DNA of 64,000 nt from Humisphaera borealis (GTDB taxonomy: Bacteria; Planctomycetota; Phycisphaerae; Tepidisphaerales; Tepidisphaeraceae), in assembly GCF_015169395.1 (NCBI RefSeq), contig NZ_CP063458.1, positions 2,790,001-2,854,000 on the forward strand, written 5' to 3'. The notes beneath the pieces were generated by a model. The model made no database searches. It was not told the origin of the DNA and saw only the letters and a list, made by a program, of their open reading frames with translations. The position numbers were made by a program, and so were the translations under genes. This document shows, piece after piece, positions 18,192-27,765 of the stretch (positions are counted from its first letter, which is position 1; every line of letters begins with the position of its first letter).

Positions 18192-20081
18192 TCAGCCAGT
18201 TTGGCCGTCGGACGGCACCGGCCGGCGGATTGTCGGGGAGCGGTGGGACGCCGGGCGGGCGGACGTGTCGGCGATCAGGCGGATAAGTTCGTCGGCTTCC
18301 ACGGGCTTGGTGACAAACTCGTCGAAACCCGCCTCCAGCGCGCGGGTCCGGTCTTCCGGCAGCGCATACGCGCTGCACGCGATCGCCGGGAGGTGCGCCC
18401 AGGCCTCGCGTTGTCGAAGCTCCCGGACCAGGTCACACCCGTCGCGGCCCGGCAGGCCGATGTCGCTCAGGAGCAGGTCGAACGGCTCATTCAAAGCCAG
18501 GGCGGCCTCGGCCGACTCGACCGCGGTCACCTTCGCGCCCGCCCGGCCCAGGAGGAGCGCCAGGCCGGAACGCGAGTCGGGGTCATCCTCGACCAACAGG
18601 ATGCGACGTCCGGCGAGCAGGGGTTGCCCGAGCGTTGGTTCGGCGGCGGTTGCGGGCGCTTCGTTGCAGGAGTCGTCGTCTTCGTCGTACGACGGAAGCC
18701 GTTCCCCGCCGCCGGGAATCAGCGCCGATTGTGTGGCCGCCGGGAACCGCGCAGAGAAGACAGCACCCTTTCCCAGGCCCTCGCTATCGCCGGTCACGGT
18801 GCCGCCGTGCGCCTCGACGATGTGCTTGACGATCGAGAGCCCGATTCCCACCCCCGCTTCGGTATGCTGATCCGATCCTGAGGTCTGCTGAAACCGCTCG
18901 AAGACGTGTTGCAGCTGGTGCGCGGATATTCCCCTGCCCTGGTCGATCACACGAATAAGCCAGTCGTCCCCCTCGCGGGTCAGGCGGCAGAAAACCGTTC
19001 CCTGCAACTCAGAGAACTTGATCGCATTGGTCAGCAGGTTCCAGATGACCTGCTGCACCCGACGGGCGTCGCCGAGCATGCGGCACGGGGTGGGGGCAAG
19101 AATCTCGGTGACGACGGTGACCTGATGTTCCTCGGCCATCGGGCCGAGCAACTCGACTGTTTTGACCACCACTTCGTCGAGCCGCATCGGGCGGAACTCC
19201 ACCTTCAGCCGCCCGCCGATGATACGCGTGACATCCAGCAGATCCTCGATGAGCAGTGTCTGGGTCAGCGCGCTGTGCTGGATCATCATCGCGGCTTCGC
19301 GGATCGTCGCCATGTCGTCCGGTGACGGGTCGCGAAGGACTTCAGTCCAGAGGCGGATTGCCGTGATCGGCGTGCGGAGTTCGTGCGAAAGATTGGTCAG
19401 GAACTGGTCCTTCATCCGGCTGGCCTGTTCCAACTCGCGGGCCATCTCGCGGATTCGGTCCTCGGCCCGCTGCCGTTCGGTGATATTCACGGCCAGCCCC
19501 GCCACCCAGGGCTCGCCGGTCGGACTCGACAGCGGGAAACGATGCACCAGGTAGTGGATCGTCTCGCCCTCGATATTGACGGTCTCGACCAGCTGGCTGG
19601 GCTGGCCGGTGGCGATGACGTCGTCGTCCCGCTTGACGAGGCGGGCGAAGGTTTCGGGGGAATGCAGTCCCTCGTCGGTGTTGCCGGTCATCTCTTCGGA
19701 TTTCACGCTTCCGGGCATGTCGCCGCGGATCAGCATGAAGCGGTGGGTTGAATCGCGGATGTAAACCACGCCGGGAAAGTGGTCGGCCAGCGTCAGCAGC
19801 AGTCGCTGGGTATCGGCCGCGGTGCGCTCGGCTTTGCGGGTGTGCGCCAGGCGGCGCACCACCAGCAGCCACAGCAGGGACGCCGTCACGGTGACGAAGG
19901 TCAGCCCCTTGATCGTCTGGAATCCGGTGATGCGATCGAGCCGGTCGGGCGGGACGATCATCTCGACGACGCGGTCCGACAGCAGGATCCACAGCGCCGC
20001 GAACAGCAGGTATCCCCCGGCGATTCGTCCGGCGGCGAACAGGTCGGAGCGCTTGGCGACATCAGCGATCGGTTCAGCCAT
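18192..20081 (-). CDS. Hybrid sensor histidine kinase with PAS and receiver domains
   Basis: A 629-residue signalling protein. Two N-terminal TM helices (about residues 17-35 and 54-75) precede a PAS domain (about 90-205, ending in the PAC motif VAGLAVNITERQRAE). HisKA carries the phospho-acceptor His in NLSHELRTPITAIR, and HATPase has NLLTNAIKFSE, DQGRGIS and GVGIGLSIVKHIV. A C-terminal receiver domain has Asp in LLLSDIGLPGRDG and a conserved Lys in VTKPVEA. ATG 20081 is chosen; an in-frame TTG at 20117 is the alternative. The signal and final target are unknown. Confidence 0.93.
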   Translation of the reverse strand: MAEPIADVAKRSDLFAAGRIAGGYLLFAALWILLSDRVVEMIVPPDRLDRITGFQTIKGLTFVTVTASLLWLLVVRRLAHTRKAERTAADTQRLLLTLADHFPGVVYIRDSTHRFMLIRGDMPGSVKSEEMTGNTDEGLHSPETFARLVKRDDDVIATGQPSQLVETVNIEGETIHYLVHRFPLSSPTGEPWVAGLAVNITERQRAEDRIREMARELEQASRMKDQFLTNLSHELRTPITAIRLWTEVLRDPSPDDMATIREAAMMIQHSALTQTLLIEDLLDVTRIIGGRLKVEFRPMRLDEVVVKTVELLGPMAEEHQVTVVTEILAPTPCRMLGDARRVQQVIWNLLTNAIKFSELQGTVFCRLTREGDDWLIRVIDQGRGISAHQLQHVFERFQQTSGSDQHTEAGVGIGLSIVKHIVEAHGGTVTGDSEGLGKGAVFSARFPAATQSALIPGGGERLPSYDEDDDSCNEAPATAAEPTLGQPLLAGRRILLVEDDPDSRSGLALLLGRAGAKVTAVESAEAALALNEPFDLLLSDIGLPGRDGCDLVRELRQREAWAHLPAIACSAYALPEDRTRALEAGFDEFVTKPVEADELIRLIADTSARPASHRSPTIRRPVPSDGQTG

Positions 20082-20143
20082 GGGAGCGAAAGTCGCACTT
20101 GTAGTGCCCGTTGTCAAAAAAAGCGCACGCTGGCATAAGCTGA

Positions 20144-20836
20144 CTACGCCCGGCGGATGATCATGATCTTCTGCCAGATCTTGCGAGAGAAGCCGGTGGT
20201 GAGGGTCTCAAGATCGTTGACGGCTTCGAGCGTGACCGGGTCATCGAACTCCTCCACCTGCAACGCCGCAAGCTTGCTGAGCAGCGACAACGCCTCGCTG
20301 CAGTAATCGAGGTAGCGGACGAGCAGGTCCGGCGTCAGCTGCAGCCGGGGCGGCGAATGTTCCGTCGGCCGGAGCGTCGTTTCAATCCGGTCGGGGGTCT
20401 TGGAGATCTGGTGCATATCGATCACGTGCGCCAGCGACCGAAGTTGTGCCACCAGCGACAACACCCGGCGACGTTTAAGGCGGGTTTCGATCGACCAGAC
20501 GAAATAAATCGCCGCGCCGCCAAACACCAGGATGTTGATTGTCGCCTCGATGCCCTGGGCGACGTCGATCGCGCTGGCCTCGCCGGCGGGCATGCGGAGC
20601 GACGCCGAGGCGACCATCGCGAGCCCCGCCAAACCCATCGCCAGCAATCCCACGAAGATCCGCACCGGGATATTCGCCGGGACCAGCGAATCAGCGACCT
20701 GCACCGCCTGTCGCGCGACCGGCACCAGGTCGGCCACCACCCTGGACAACCCCGAATCGGGAAGCCGCTCGGACACCCGTAGCGAAAGCTGCTCGGTGGT
20801 GGCGATGAGCTTGGCTGGTTGAAGTTGGTAGTTCAA
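20144..20836 (-). CDS. Two-TM membrane protein of unknown function
   Basis: I do not recognise this 230-residue protein. The TTG at 20836 is the best start, because GAGG lies 7 bases upstream and longer versions begin with unlikely low-quality sequence. Two hydrophobic helices (VRIFVGLLAMGLAGLAMVAS and INILVFGGAAIYFVWSIE) are followed by a basic stop-transfer ETRLKRRR and a helical, Leu-rich cytoplasmic tail with several Pro-Asp-Arg turns. It ends 63 bases before the hybrid kinase start on the same strand, so the two are probably cotranscribed and it may be a partner of the kinase. Confidence 0.6.
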   Translation of the reverse strand: MNYQLQPAKLIATTEQLSLRVSERLPDSGLSRVVADLVPVARQAVQVADSLVPANIPVRIFVGLLAMGLAGLAMVASASLRMPAGEASAIDVAQGIEATINILVFGGAAIYFVWSIETRLKRRRVLSLVAQLRSLAHVIDMHQISKTPDRIETTLRPTEHSPPRLQLTPDLLVRYLDYCSEALSLLSKLAALQVEEFDDPVTLEAVNDLETLTTGFSRKIWQKIMIIRRA

Positions 20837-21019
20837 ACGCGGACCTCGCCACGAGGGGCACACGGGCTGATTTGCGACCGCCCACTGGTCGGGACATTGC
20901 TGCCGATTGTAACCCGCTTCGTCCGGACGTACCTGCCAGATGGGCCGACACCGGCGGCACGATTCGCGACCCGTCCAACGAAGTTTAACCCGTTCGGTAG
21001 ATTTTTGACGAATATTCAC

Positions 21020-21047
21020 TTGACGCGCCGCGGAGAGACGCTACTCT
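21020..21047 (+). promoter_or_regulatory. Candidate lexA promoter
   Basis: TTGACG (21020-21025), a 16-base spacer and TACTCT (21042-21047). A start site would fall near 21054, leaving an about 220-base leader before the lexA ATG. Confidence 0.45.
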
Positions 21048-21059
21048 TCGTTAGGCGTG

Positions 21060-21072
21060 TGTTCACGGAACA
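21060..21072. promoter_or_regulatory. Candidate LexA operator TGTTC-ACG-GAACA
   Basis: A palindrome with perfect 5-bp arms placed just after the predicted lexA transcription start, as expected for autorepression. The arms equal those of the Verrucomicrobia LexA box as I recall it (TGTTC-N4-GAACA), but the spacer is 3, not 4. A weaker palindrome is at 21105-21119. Confidence 0.4.
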
Positions 21073-21274
21073 ATATCCGAACGATCTGGCGATCACAGTC
21101 TACGGTTCGCCTGCCGAACCTGTTTCGAACGGCCACGCGACCTGACCTGATCCGCCCGATCCGATCGGATGAGATCAGATCGAATTGAAAACAGTCGCTA
21201 TCGCCCCGCTATCGGCTTCGCGCGGTTATGAAAACCCGGAAGTCCGCCTGGTGGTTGGCAAGGAGCATCTTTAT

Positions 21275-21886
21275 ATGAATCTCACTCCCCGTCAGCTCGA
21301 TGTTCTGGTTGCCATCCGCAATTACCGGCATCTTCACGGCTACGCGCCGACAATGCAGGAACTGGCCGACCAACTCGGGACCAGCAAAGTGACCATTTTC
21401 GAACACGTCGGTGCCCTGGAGCGCAAGCGTGTCCTGCGGCGCGACAAGCACAAGGCCCGCTCGCTCGAGATCATCGCCGACGAGCTGTTGCCCGATGAAG
21501 AACGCAGCACCAAGCTGCCGCTGCTCGGCAACATCGCCGCCGGTGCCCCGATCGAAGCGGTCGAGAATCGCGAAGATCTCGACCTGGAGACCATGTTCCA
21601 CTCCAAGCACGGTGTTTACGTCCTGCGGATCCGGGGCGAGAGCATGATCGACGATCATCTCTGCGACGGCGACTACGTCGTCATCGAACGCCGTGAAAAC
21701 GCCAAGAGCGGCGAACAGATCGTCGCGCTCATCGACGGTCAGGAAGCGACGCTCAAGCGCTTCTACAAAGAGTCCGGCGGCAAGGTTCGCCTGCAGCCGG
21801 CCAACAAGAGCATGGAGCCCCGCGTTCTCGAGGCCGACCGAGTGAAGGTTCAGGGCGTCGTCATCGGCGTACTGCGGAGCTACTAG
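21275..21886 (+). CDS. lexA: SOS repressor LexA
   Basis: A 203-residue self-cleaving repressor of DNA-damage genes. The N-terminal winged helix-turn-helix (residues 1-65) has APTMQELADQLGTSKVTIFEHVGAL. The cleavage site is Ala89-Gly90 in NIAAGAP. The serine protease core has Ser123 (RGESMIDD) and Lys161 (EATLKRFY), the catalytic dyad. ATG 21275 has AGGAG 9 bases upstream; the in-frame ATG at 21185 would add 30 unlike residues. The upstream palindrome suggests autorepression. Confidence 0.95.
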   Translation: MNLTPRQLDVLVAIRNYRHLHGYAPTMQELADQLGTSKVTIFEHVGALERKRVLRRDKHKARSLEIIADELLPDEERSTKLPLLGNIAAGAPIEAVENREDLDLETMFHSKHGVYVLRIRGESMIDDHLCDGDYVVIERRENAKSGEQIVALIDGQEATLKRFYKESGGKVRLQPANKSMEPRVLEADRVKVQGVVIGVLRSY

Positions 21887-22294
21887 CCTGGGAAATGCAG
21901 ATCACCACGGAGGACACTGAGAACACGGAGAATACACGGAGATGCGGTTGCTGATCGACCGTCGCGACCTCCAAGACCAAGTACTTGGACCGATCACGCG
22001 GCTGGCTCACTCATCAACCGTTTCTCTGTGTTTCTCTCCGTCAAATCGGTGTCCGGTCCTGAAGTTTGAAGTGGCGCACGCCAAGACGCCGAGTTACCAG
22101 GGACGCCATCCAAGGCAGCTCTTGGCGCCTCGGCGTCTTGGCGTCTTGGTGGCGTTCGATCCTGGTCATCCCGGCCCCTTGCGAGGGGTTCCCGCGTAGC
22201 CGGCGGGCTTGCCCGCCGGGGTGTATCTTTTCAAACCATCACGCATCGAGAAACGGCAATCTGATCGCAGGATCGGCAGGCCTACAATCCCGCC
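21887..22294. other. Intergenic repeats between lexA and the aldo/keto reductase
   Basis: No gene is supported. A run of CACGGAG-type repeats lies at 21904-21942. An inverted pair AAGACGCCGAG / CTCGGCGTCTT flanks 22082-22148, followed by a direct GGCGTCTT repeat, and a GTAG-headed REP hairpin sits at 22196-22218. Confidence 0.5.
22196..22218 (+). repeat. REP-like hairpin with GTAG head (copy 2)
   Basis: GTAG (22196-22199) plus the hairpin CGGCGGG-CTTG-CCCGCCG. It matches the copy at 6971-6993 except for one loop base. Confidence 0.6.
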
Positions 22295-23221
22295 ATGGTC
22301 AAACGCAAGTTCGGCAGCACGAATCTCGATGTGACACCCCTGGGCTTTGGCGCCGCGCCGATCGGCTTTCTTAAGACCGAGCAGGACCGTGTCGCGACCA
22401 TTCTCAATCTGCTGCTCGATGAGGGCATCAATCTCATCGACACCGCAGCAATGTACGAAGGCTCGGAGTCTCTGATCGGCCAGGCCGTCGGGCACCGCCG
22501 ATCGGAATACGTGCTGGTCAGCAAGTGCGGCACCCGCGTCCCAGAGATCAGTGCCCCCCTCTGGTCGGCCGAGTTGATCTCCCAAACCGTGGATCGGGCA
22601 CTGCGCAACCTGCGGACAGACCACCTCGACGTCATGCTGCTCCACTCCTGTGACCTCAAAACTCTGCAGAAGGGTGAGGCACTGGCGGCACTCGTCAAGG
22701 CAAGGGATGCCGGCAAGGTGCGCTTCGTCGGCTACAGCGGCGACAACCAGACCGCCGCCTACGCGGCCTCTTTCCCTGACGTCGCGGTCATCGAGACCAG
22801 CATCAGCATCGCCGACCAGGCCAATCTGCAGGCCGTCCTCCCCGCCGCCGCCGAGCACCAGGTCGGCATCATCGCCAAGCGACCCATCGCCAACGCCGCC
22901 TGGATGGGTGTCGAAGGGCGATCCGGGTTTTATGGCGGATACGTCAAACCCTATGTCGACCGCCTGGAACAGATGAACGTCGCCCCGACGGACATCGGCT
23001 TCGATTCCGACGGCAGCGACGCCTGGGCCGAGATGGCCCTTCGCTTCACGCTCTCGCACCCCGGCGTTCATACCGCGATCATCGGCACGACCAACCCCGA
23101 CAACGCGCGAAAGAACATCGCCTTCGCGAACAAGGGCCCTCTCTCGCCCGAGCAGGTCGCGCAAATCCGCCAGGCCTTCCGCGAAGCCGACCCGAGCGAG
23201 AAGTGGATCGGCATGCAGTAG
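22295..23221 (+). CDS. Aldo/keto reductase
   Basis: A 308-residue NADPH-dependent oxidoreductase of the AKR fold. FGSTNLDVTPLGFGAAPIG opens the TIM barrel. The catalytic tetrad is visible as Asp and Tyr in LIDTAAMYEGSE, Lys in VLVSKCG and His in VMLLHSCD. C-terminal cofactor motifs include IIGTTNPDNARKNI. It resembles the D-threo-aldose 1-dehydrogenase / YghZ-like branch, but the substrate is not deducible. It is monocistronic. Confidence 0.9.
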   Translation: MVKRKFGSTNLDVTPLGFGAAPIGFLKTEQDRVATILNLLLDEGINLIDTAAMYEGSESLIGQAVGHRRSEYVLVSKCGTRVPEISAPLWSAELISQTVDRALRNLRTDHLDVMLLHSCDLKTLQKGEALAALVKARDAGKVRFVGYSGDNQTAAYAASFPDVAVIETSISIADQANLQAVLPAAAEHQVGIIAKRPIANAAWMGVEGRSGFYGGYVKPYVDRLEQMNVAPTDIGFDSDGSDAWAEMALRFTLSHPGVHTAIIGTTNPDNARKNIAFANKGPLSPEQVAQIRQAFREADPSEKWIGMQ

Positions 23222-23333
23222 TCCCACCGTTCGGCGTCGCCGACTGCCGCAGATCCTGAGTTTCGTGTGATACCTGCTCTGACCAAACCCCTCCTCGCGT
23301 GAAACCTTCCGCGGCTTCACGCGTCAGAAATGC

Positions 23334-23885
23334 ATGGCAATCGCACGACGAAACCCCGCGCTCCTTGCTCTCATCGGCCTGGTCGTTGCGCTAGCGATGC
23401 CGTCGGCGGCTGGCGCCAAGGCTGCATTCGCCGGCAAGACCGAGATGGTCGATCGGTCGGCGGTTGTCGCTGTCGTGGACATCACGGCTGTTGAAACGGT
23501 ATCCGTCAAAGGTGAGCACTGGACTTACCAACAGCGGGCCAAGGCCGTCGTGAAACAGGCACTGAAAGGGCCGCTGGTCGCCGGCGCGGAGATCACGCTG
23601 CACGGCGACGAAGACTTCATCTGTGCCCGGTGCCATTTCACCCCCGGCCGTTCTCTGGTGTTTCTGACGGTAGACAAATCCGCCGACGGCTCAAAACTTT
23701 GGATCGGGTCAAACTGGCACCTGTCGATACGGCCCATCACAGCCGACCCCGATAAGGGGGACCGGGTCGAGTGGTACAAGGACGATCGGAATATCGAACT
23801 CGCACCCGCGCCACTTGGCGATGTGCTGGCCGAGATCGGTCGCCTGGTTAACCAACAGAAGGACCAAGCCCAGCCAGGGAAGTGA
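23334..23885 (+). CDS. Small secreted protein of unknown function
   Basis: 183 residues with a clear signal peptide (residues 1-28, ending PSAAGAKA). The mature part has a beta-rich region (VVAVVDITAVETVSVKGEHW, RAKAVVKQALKGPL) and a CARC pair followed by HFTPGRSLVFLTVD, which resembles a tissue-inhibitor-of-metalloproteinase-like (NTR/OB) fold often seen in exported bacterial proteins; that is only an impression. A bidirectional hairpin follows at 23889-23914. Confidence 0.65.
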   Translation: MAIARRNPALLALIGLVVALAMPSAAGAKAAFAGKTEMVDRSAVVAVVDITAVETVSVKGEHWTYQQRAKAVVKQALKGPLVAGAEITLHGDEDFICARCHFTPGRSLVFLTVDKSADGSKLWIGSNWHLSIRPITADPDKGDRVEWYKDDRNIELAPAPLGDVLAEIGRLVNQQKDQAQPGK

Positions 23886-23888
23886 ACA

Positions 23889-23914
23889 AGGGCGGCCCCT
23901 CGCGGGACCGCCCT
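23889..23914. terminator. Hairpin between convergent genes
   Basis: AGGGCGGCCCC pairs with GGGACCGCCCT around TCGC. It lies between the stops of the secreted protein (plus) and the EF-Tu gene (minus) and can serve both; T-runs are weak on both strands. Confidence 0.5.
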
Positions 23915-23951
23915 CGTTCTTTCACCACACCTGACACAGCATGGACCTTCG

Positions 23952-25163
<1,212 letters not shown>

Positions 25164-25199
25164 GGGGGCCTCCAAAAATGGAGCGGAGAGCTGGAAATC

Positions 25200-25247
25200 G
25201 GGAGCTGGAAAGAAGGTCCCGGCAATGCATTCGGGCTTCCAGCTCCC
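25200..25247. other. Intercistronic hairpin between RNA ligase and EF-Tu genes
   Basis: GGGAGCTGGAA (25200-25210) pairs perfectly with TTCCAGCTCCC (25237-25247) across a 26-base loop. It has no T-run, so it may be an RNA-processing or repeat-derived structure rather than a terminator. Confidence 0.5.
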
Positions 25248-25263
25248 AACTTCGCTCCTCGCT

Positions 25264-26283
25264 CTACACGTCGTCGGTGTCCGAGATGCGCTTGCTGAGC
25301 AGGTACTCGTCACCGAGGTACTTGAGAATCACGCGGCCGACCTTCGGGTCGGTCCGCTCCTTCAGCGGCCGCACGACCACACCCTCGCGAATGTGGTCAG
25401 CGCCGGCGAACGTCGTCCGGCCGCCGCTGACGGCCTTGATAGCGCCGATGCTGAACGTGCCGCGGAAGACTTCCGGCGCCGTCGCCACGCCGAAGGCGCG
25501 GCAGCGGTCCGAGAAGTCGTCGGCGTCCAGGTACTTGCCGTCGACCAGCAGGTCGAACGCCACGAAACCCAGCTTGCCGACCGCGCCGTACGTCAGGCTC
25601 TGCACCTTGCTGCCGAACACCTCGCCGAACAGGACAACCTGCCGGCTGGTGCGCGAGAGGTTTTCCACCAGCGCCCGCACGCCCGGTTCGGTCGTCGGGA
25701 ACCAGTACGTGCTCGATGCCATCTGTTCGTCCGTCGGACGCTGACGGCGGACCTCCATCGAGCCGGCCATCCACTCGCCTTCGATCATGCCGACACGGCA
25801 GTTCGTGCCGTGCACCTTCTCGGTCGCCACGACCGGCTCGCCGTCGACGAGAATGCCCGGGAAGTTCCGCAGGTTCTCGACGTCGGTGTAGCTGACGAAC
25901 AACGGATGCGGCGGCAGCGCATCGCCCGCCGACGGACGGATCGGCGGCACGTATTTCGTGATGCCGTACCGCTCGCGGACGTCGGTGCCTTCAGCCCAGG
26001 TCGAGTCCTCCAGGTCCATGATCACGCCGAACGAAGGCTCACCCCGCAGTCGGGCGCAGCGCACCCGGCCGTTGGAGAGGTACTTCGTGACGCCGATCCG
26101 GTCCGACAGCTCGACCGGCAGCAGGCTGTCGATCGGGATGTAGACGACCCGGTCGCCGTCGGCGTACCGGCCCTTCGGGACGACGCACTGCCAGCCCTTG
26201 ATCTGGGCCAGTTCCAGCACATCGGCGTTCGGGTGCGGCAGCACTTTGTCGATCCGGCTCACTTCAACAATCAACGTGGACAT
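25264..26283 (-). CDS. RNA ligase, Rnl5 (Deinococcus DraRnl) type
   Basis: A 339-residue ATP-dependent nick-sealing RNA ligase. The N-terminal OB-like domain (residues 1-110; [21 protein letters not shown]) precedes the nucleotidyltransferase core, the order of DraRnl. Motif I is EKVHGTN with the adenylated Lys156. Motif III is FGEVFG (219-224), IIIa FVAFDLL (240-246), IV EGVVVRP (300-306) and [10 protein letters not shown] (319-327). ATG 26283 has GGAGG 7 bases upstream. It lies downstream of four tRNA genes and upstream of the EF-Tu paralog, which suggests that tRNAs are the relevant substrate (inference). Confidence 0.9.
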   Translation of the reverse strand: MSTLIVEVSRIDKVLPHPNADVLELAQIKGWQCVVPKGRYADGDRVVYIPIDSLLPVELSDRIGVTKYLSNGRVRCARLRGEPSFGVIMDLEDSTWAEGTDVRERYGITKYVPPIRPSAGDALPPHPLFVSYTDVENLRNFPGILVDGEPVVATEKVHGTNCRVGMIEGEWMAGSMEVRRQRPTDEQMASSTYWFPTTEPGVRALVENLSRTSRQVVLFGEVFGSKVQSLTYGAVGKLGFVAFDLLVDGKYLDADDFSDRCRAFGVATAPEVFRGTFSIGAIKAVSGGRTTFAGADHIREGVVVRPLKERTDPKVGRVILKYLGDEYLLSKRISDTDDV

Positions 26284-26393
26284 GGCGTCCTCCCTTCTTC
26301 TCCTTGGAATTTTGTTGGCAGGGTCCGCCTTGGCAGACGCGGCGCGCCCCAAGACGACGAGCGCCAGTGTCCGCCTTGGCGGACCCTACGAAA

Positions 26394-26465
26394 TGGAAGC
26401 CGGAGGGAGTCGAACCCTCATTTTCCAGGTGCAAACCGGGAGTCTTCCCGTTAGACGACGGTCCC
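26394..26465 (-). tRNA. tRNA-Ala(UGC), atypical
   Basis: The anticodon loop TTTGCAC gives UGC. The T arm GAGGG-TTCGACT-CCCTC is perfect. The acceptor has G1-C72, G2-C71, the Ala identity pair G3-U70 and discriminator A73, but needs one extra bulged C in the 3' strand. The anticodon stem CCCGG/CTGGA has a C27-A43 mismatch, and the D stem has 3 bp. CCA is not encoded. The gene ends 111 bases before the RNA ligase start on the same strand. Confidence 0.7.
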
Positions 26466-26510
26466 ATACAACTGCGACAACCGCAGCACATACAACGAAT
26501 CTCTCACAAG

Positions 26511-26593
26511 CTGTGGCGGCAGGATTCGAACCTGCAGAGGCTTTCGCGCCGCATTAACAGTGCGGTCCGCTACCAGTTACGGTCTACGCCACA
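26511..26593 (-). tRNA. tRNA-Asn(GUU), atypical long variable region
   Basis: A perfect 7-bp acceptor TGTGGCG/CGCCACA with G73 (the Asn discriminator), a perfect anticodon arm CCGCA-CTGTTAA-TGCGG (anticodon GTT) and a perfect T arm. The odd parts are a 13-base variable region (class I tRNAs have 4-5), a 4-base acceptor-D linker and a 3-bp D stem CCG/CGG. CCA is not encoded. Confidence 0.72.
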
Positions 26594-26639
26594 ATCGCTG
26601 GCCTTAACGCCTGACTTCAAACGACCGACGACTGCCCAA

Positions 26640-26712
26640 TTGCCCTGCCAGGGGTCGAACCTGGAACCTTCCGGTCCAAAGCCGGACGCGCTGCCGGTTG
26701 CGCCACGGGGCA
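26640..26712 (-). tRNA. tRNA-Gln(UUG), atypical
   Basis: The anticodon stem TCCGG/CCGGA is perfect with loop CTTTGGA, giving TTG and a G at position 37 where Gln tRNAs usually have A. The acceptor TGCCCCG/CAGGGCA has the Gln-like U1-A72 but a C6-A67 mismatch. The D arm GCGC/GCGC, the 5-base variable loop and the T arm CCAGG/CCTGG are normal. A73; CCA is not encoded. Confidence 0.75.
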
Positions 26713-26733
26713 AAGGCGGGCACTCTCTTCCGA

Positions 26734-26804
26734 TGCGCGATGCAGGAATCGAACCTGCGACCCAGCGTTGGCATGGCCGGGTGATACCACTTCACCAATC
26801 GCGC
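26734..26804 (-). tRNA. tRNA-Gly(GCC), atypical
   Basis: A perfect acceptor GCGCGAT/ATCGCGC, a 4-bp D stem GTGA/TCAC with GG in the loop, anticodon loop ATGCCAA giving GCC, and a perfect T arm GCAGG-TTCGATT-CCTGC. The anticodon stem CGGCC/CGCTG has a C31-C39 mismatch and a G-U pair, and the variable loop has 4 bases. Discriminator A73 (most bacterial Gly tRNAs have U73). It is the first gene of the block in transcription order. Confidence 0.75.
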
Positions 26805-27267
26805 GGTAGTTCACCGTCGCCGGTTGAATCGAACGCCGGGCGAGGGACGGGGTCTTCGACGGTCGAAGGCGACCGGAGTCCGCGTCGTCCCTCACTTCAT
26901 GCCGCTTCCGTCGATCTGAGACGGACAGGCCCGCCGCTAGCCCGGCGGGCGGTGCGGGTGCGTATCCCCGCGGGCACGAAGCCTCCCAGCCGGCGTTCGA
27001 TGCAACGAGCACAGGCGATCTCGATCCAGAAAGTATGTTTACCTCCAATATCACAAATCCGGCGCGAACTATGATTGCTCCCTTCATGGAACGCCTTGGC
27101 GGCGGAAGGGATCGGGCAAGTCGCCCCGTTAACACGGCAATCAACGGCAAACCCCGAACGGGCGTCGCAGACCGAGCGACCGCACTAAGGCGGCACCGAC
27201 GGCAAAGTCGATGCCGATGCCGACGTCGCTCATCGGGCAGGCGGACAGGCAGGTTCCGAGACGAAAC
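26805..27267. other. Leader region upstream of the tRNA block
   Basis: No gene is supported. It should hold the promoter of the minus-strand tRNA-ligase-EF-Tu block; I see no consensus promoter. A T-loop-like sequence (minus strand GTTCGATTC, near 26823-26831) lies inside a stem ACCGTCG/CGACGGT and could be the remnant of a fifth tRNA. Confidence 0.4.
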
Positions 27268-27307
27268 AAAAAAAAGCCCCGCCGATCCGTTGCCGGATCG
27301 GCGGGGC
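27268..27307 (-). terminator. Strong terminator for the minus-strand gene at 27341-27736
   Basis: A 14-bp perfect stem (27276-27289 with 27294-27307) and TTGC loop, followed on the minus strand by eight T's (27268-27275). It insulates the tRNA block from upstream transcription. Confidence 0.85.
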
Positions 27308-27340
27308 TTTCAAGTCCGTCAATGGACCTGTCTGCGCCGT

Positions 27341-27736
27341 CTATCCGGGCGGACCGTTATTGCTGCCTTCGTTCGTACCGCCAGCATTCATTCCATTCGC
27401 GGCTGAACCGCTCACAAAGTACGCAGAAACAAGGCTATTCTGCACCGCCGACGCATCCGAGACTGACCCGCCATCGAATGGCAGATTAAGCCAGGGCATC
27501 GCGCCAATGGCCGCCGCACGTACACCGCCGTGAGGTTGCACGCCCACGCGTCCTGCCATCGACAATGCCAGCACCGAATCCGTTGCCACCGCCGCAACCC
27601 CGACGACACCCGTCGCTGGCAAGCCAGCGAGCCCTGCACCCAACTGGGGCACGGCCACGCACGCAGCCGAATCGTGCCAAGTGGCACGCCGGGCGGCGTG
27701 AGGGGTAAATCGAGCTGTTTGCGAGGTAGGCAACAT
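27341..27736 (-). CDS. Short protein of unknown function
   Basis: 131 residues from ATG 27736 (GGAG 9 bases upstream). I do not recognise it. The sequence is Ala/Gly/Val-rich with a hydrophobic middle (GLPATGVVGVAAVATDSVLALSMAGRVGV) and a Gly/Asn/Ser-rich tail. It is supported mainly by context: an AT-rich promoter upstream (27766-27795) and a strong terminator 34 bases after its stop. It could be a small exported or membrane-associated protein, or a non-coding transcript. Confidence 0.42.
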   Translation of the reverse strand: MLPTSQTARFTPHAARRATWHDSAACVAVPQLGAGLAGLPATGVVGVAAVATDSVLALSMAGRVGVQPHGGVRAAAIGAMPWLNLPFDGGSVSDASAVQNSLVSAYFVSGSAANGMNAGGTNEGSNNGPPG

Positions 27737-27765
27737 GGTCATTAGCTCCAAACGGAGCGATGGAC

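Larger units (their letters stand above)
20837..21274. other. Divergent regulatory region upstream of lexA
   Basis: It lies between two divergent genes and contains the lexA promoter and palindromes (21020-21072), a second palindrome GTTCG-N5-CGAAC (21105-21119), and GATC-rich sequence near 21150-21185. Confidence 0.5.

Noticed and set aside
26812-26875. Possible fifth tRNA upstream of tRNA-Gly
   Set aside because: Only a T-loop-like GTTCGATTC and one 7-bp stem are present; D and anticodon arms cannot be folded, so it is mentioned only as a possible remnant.
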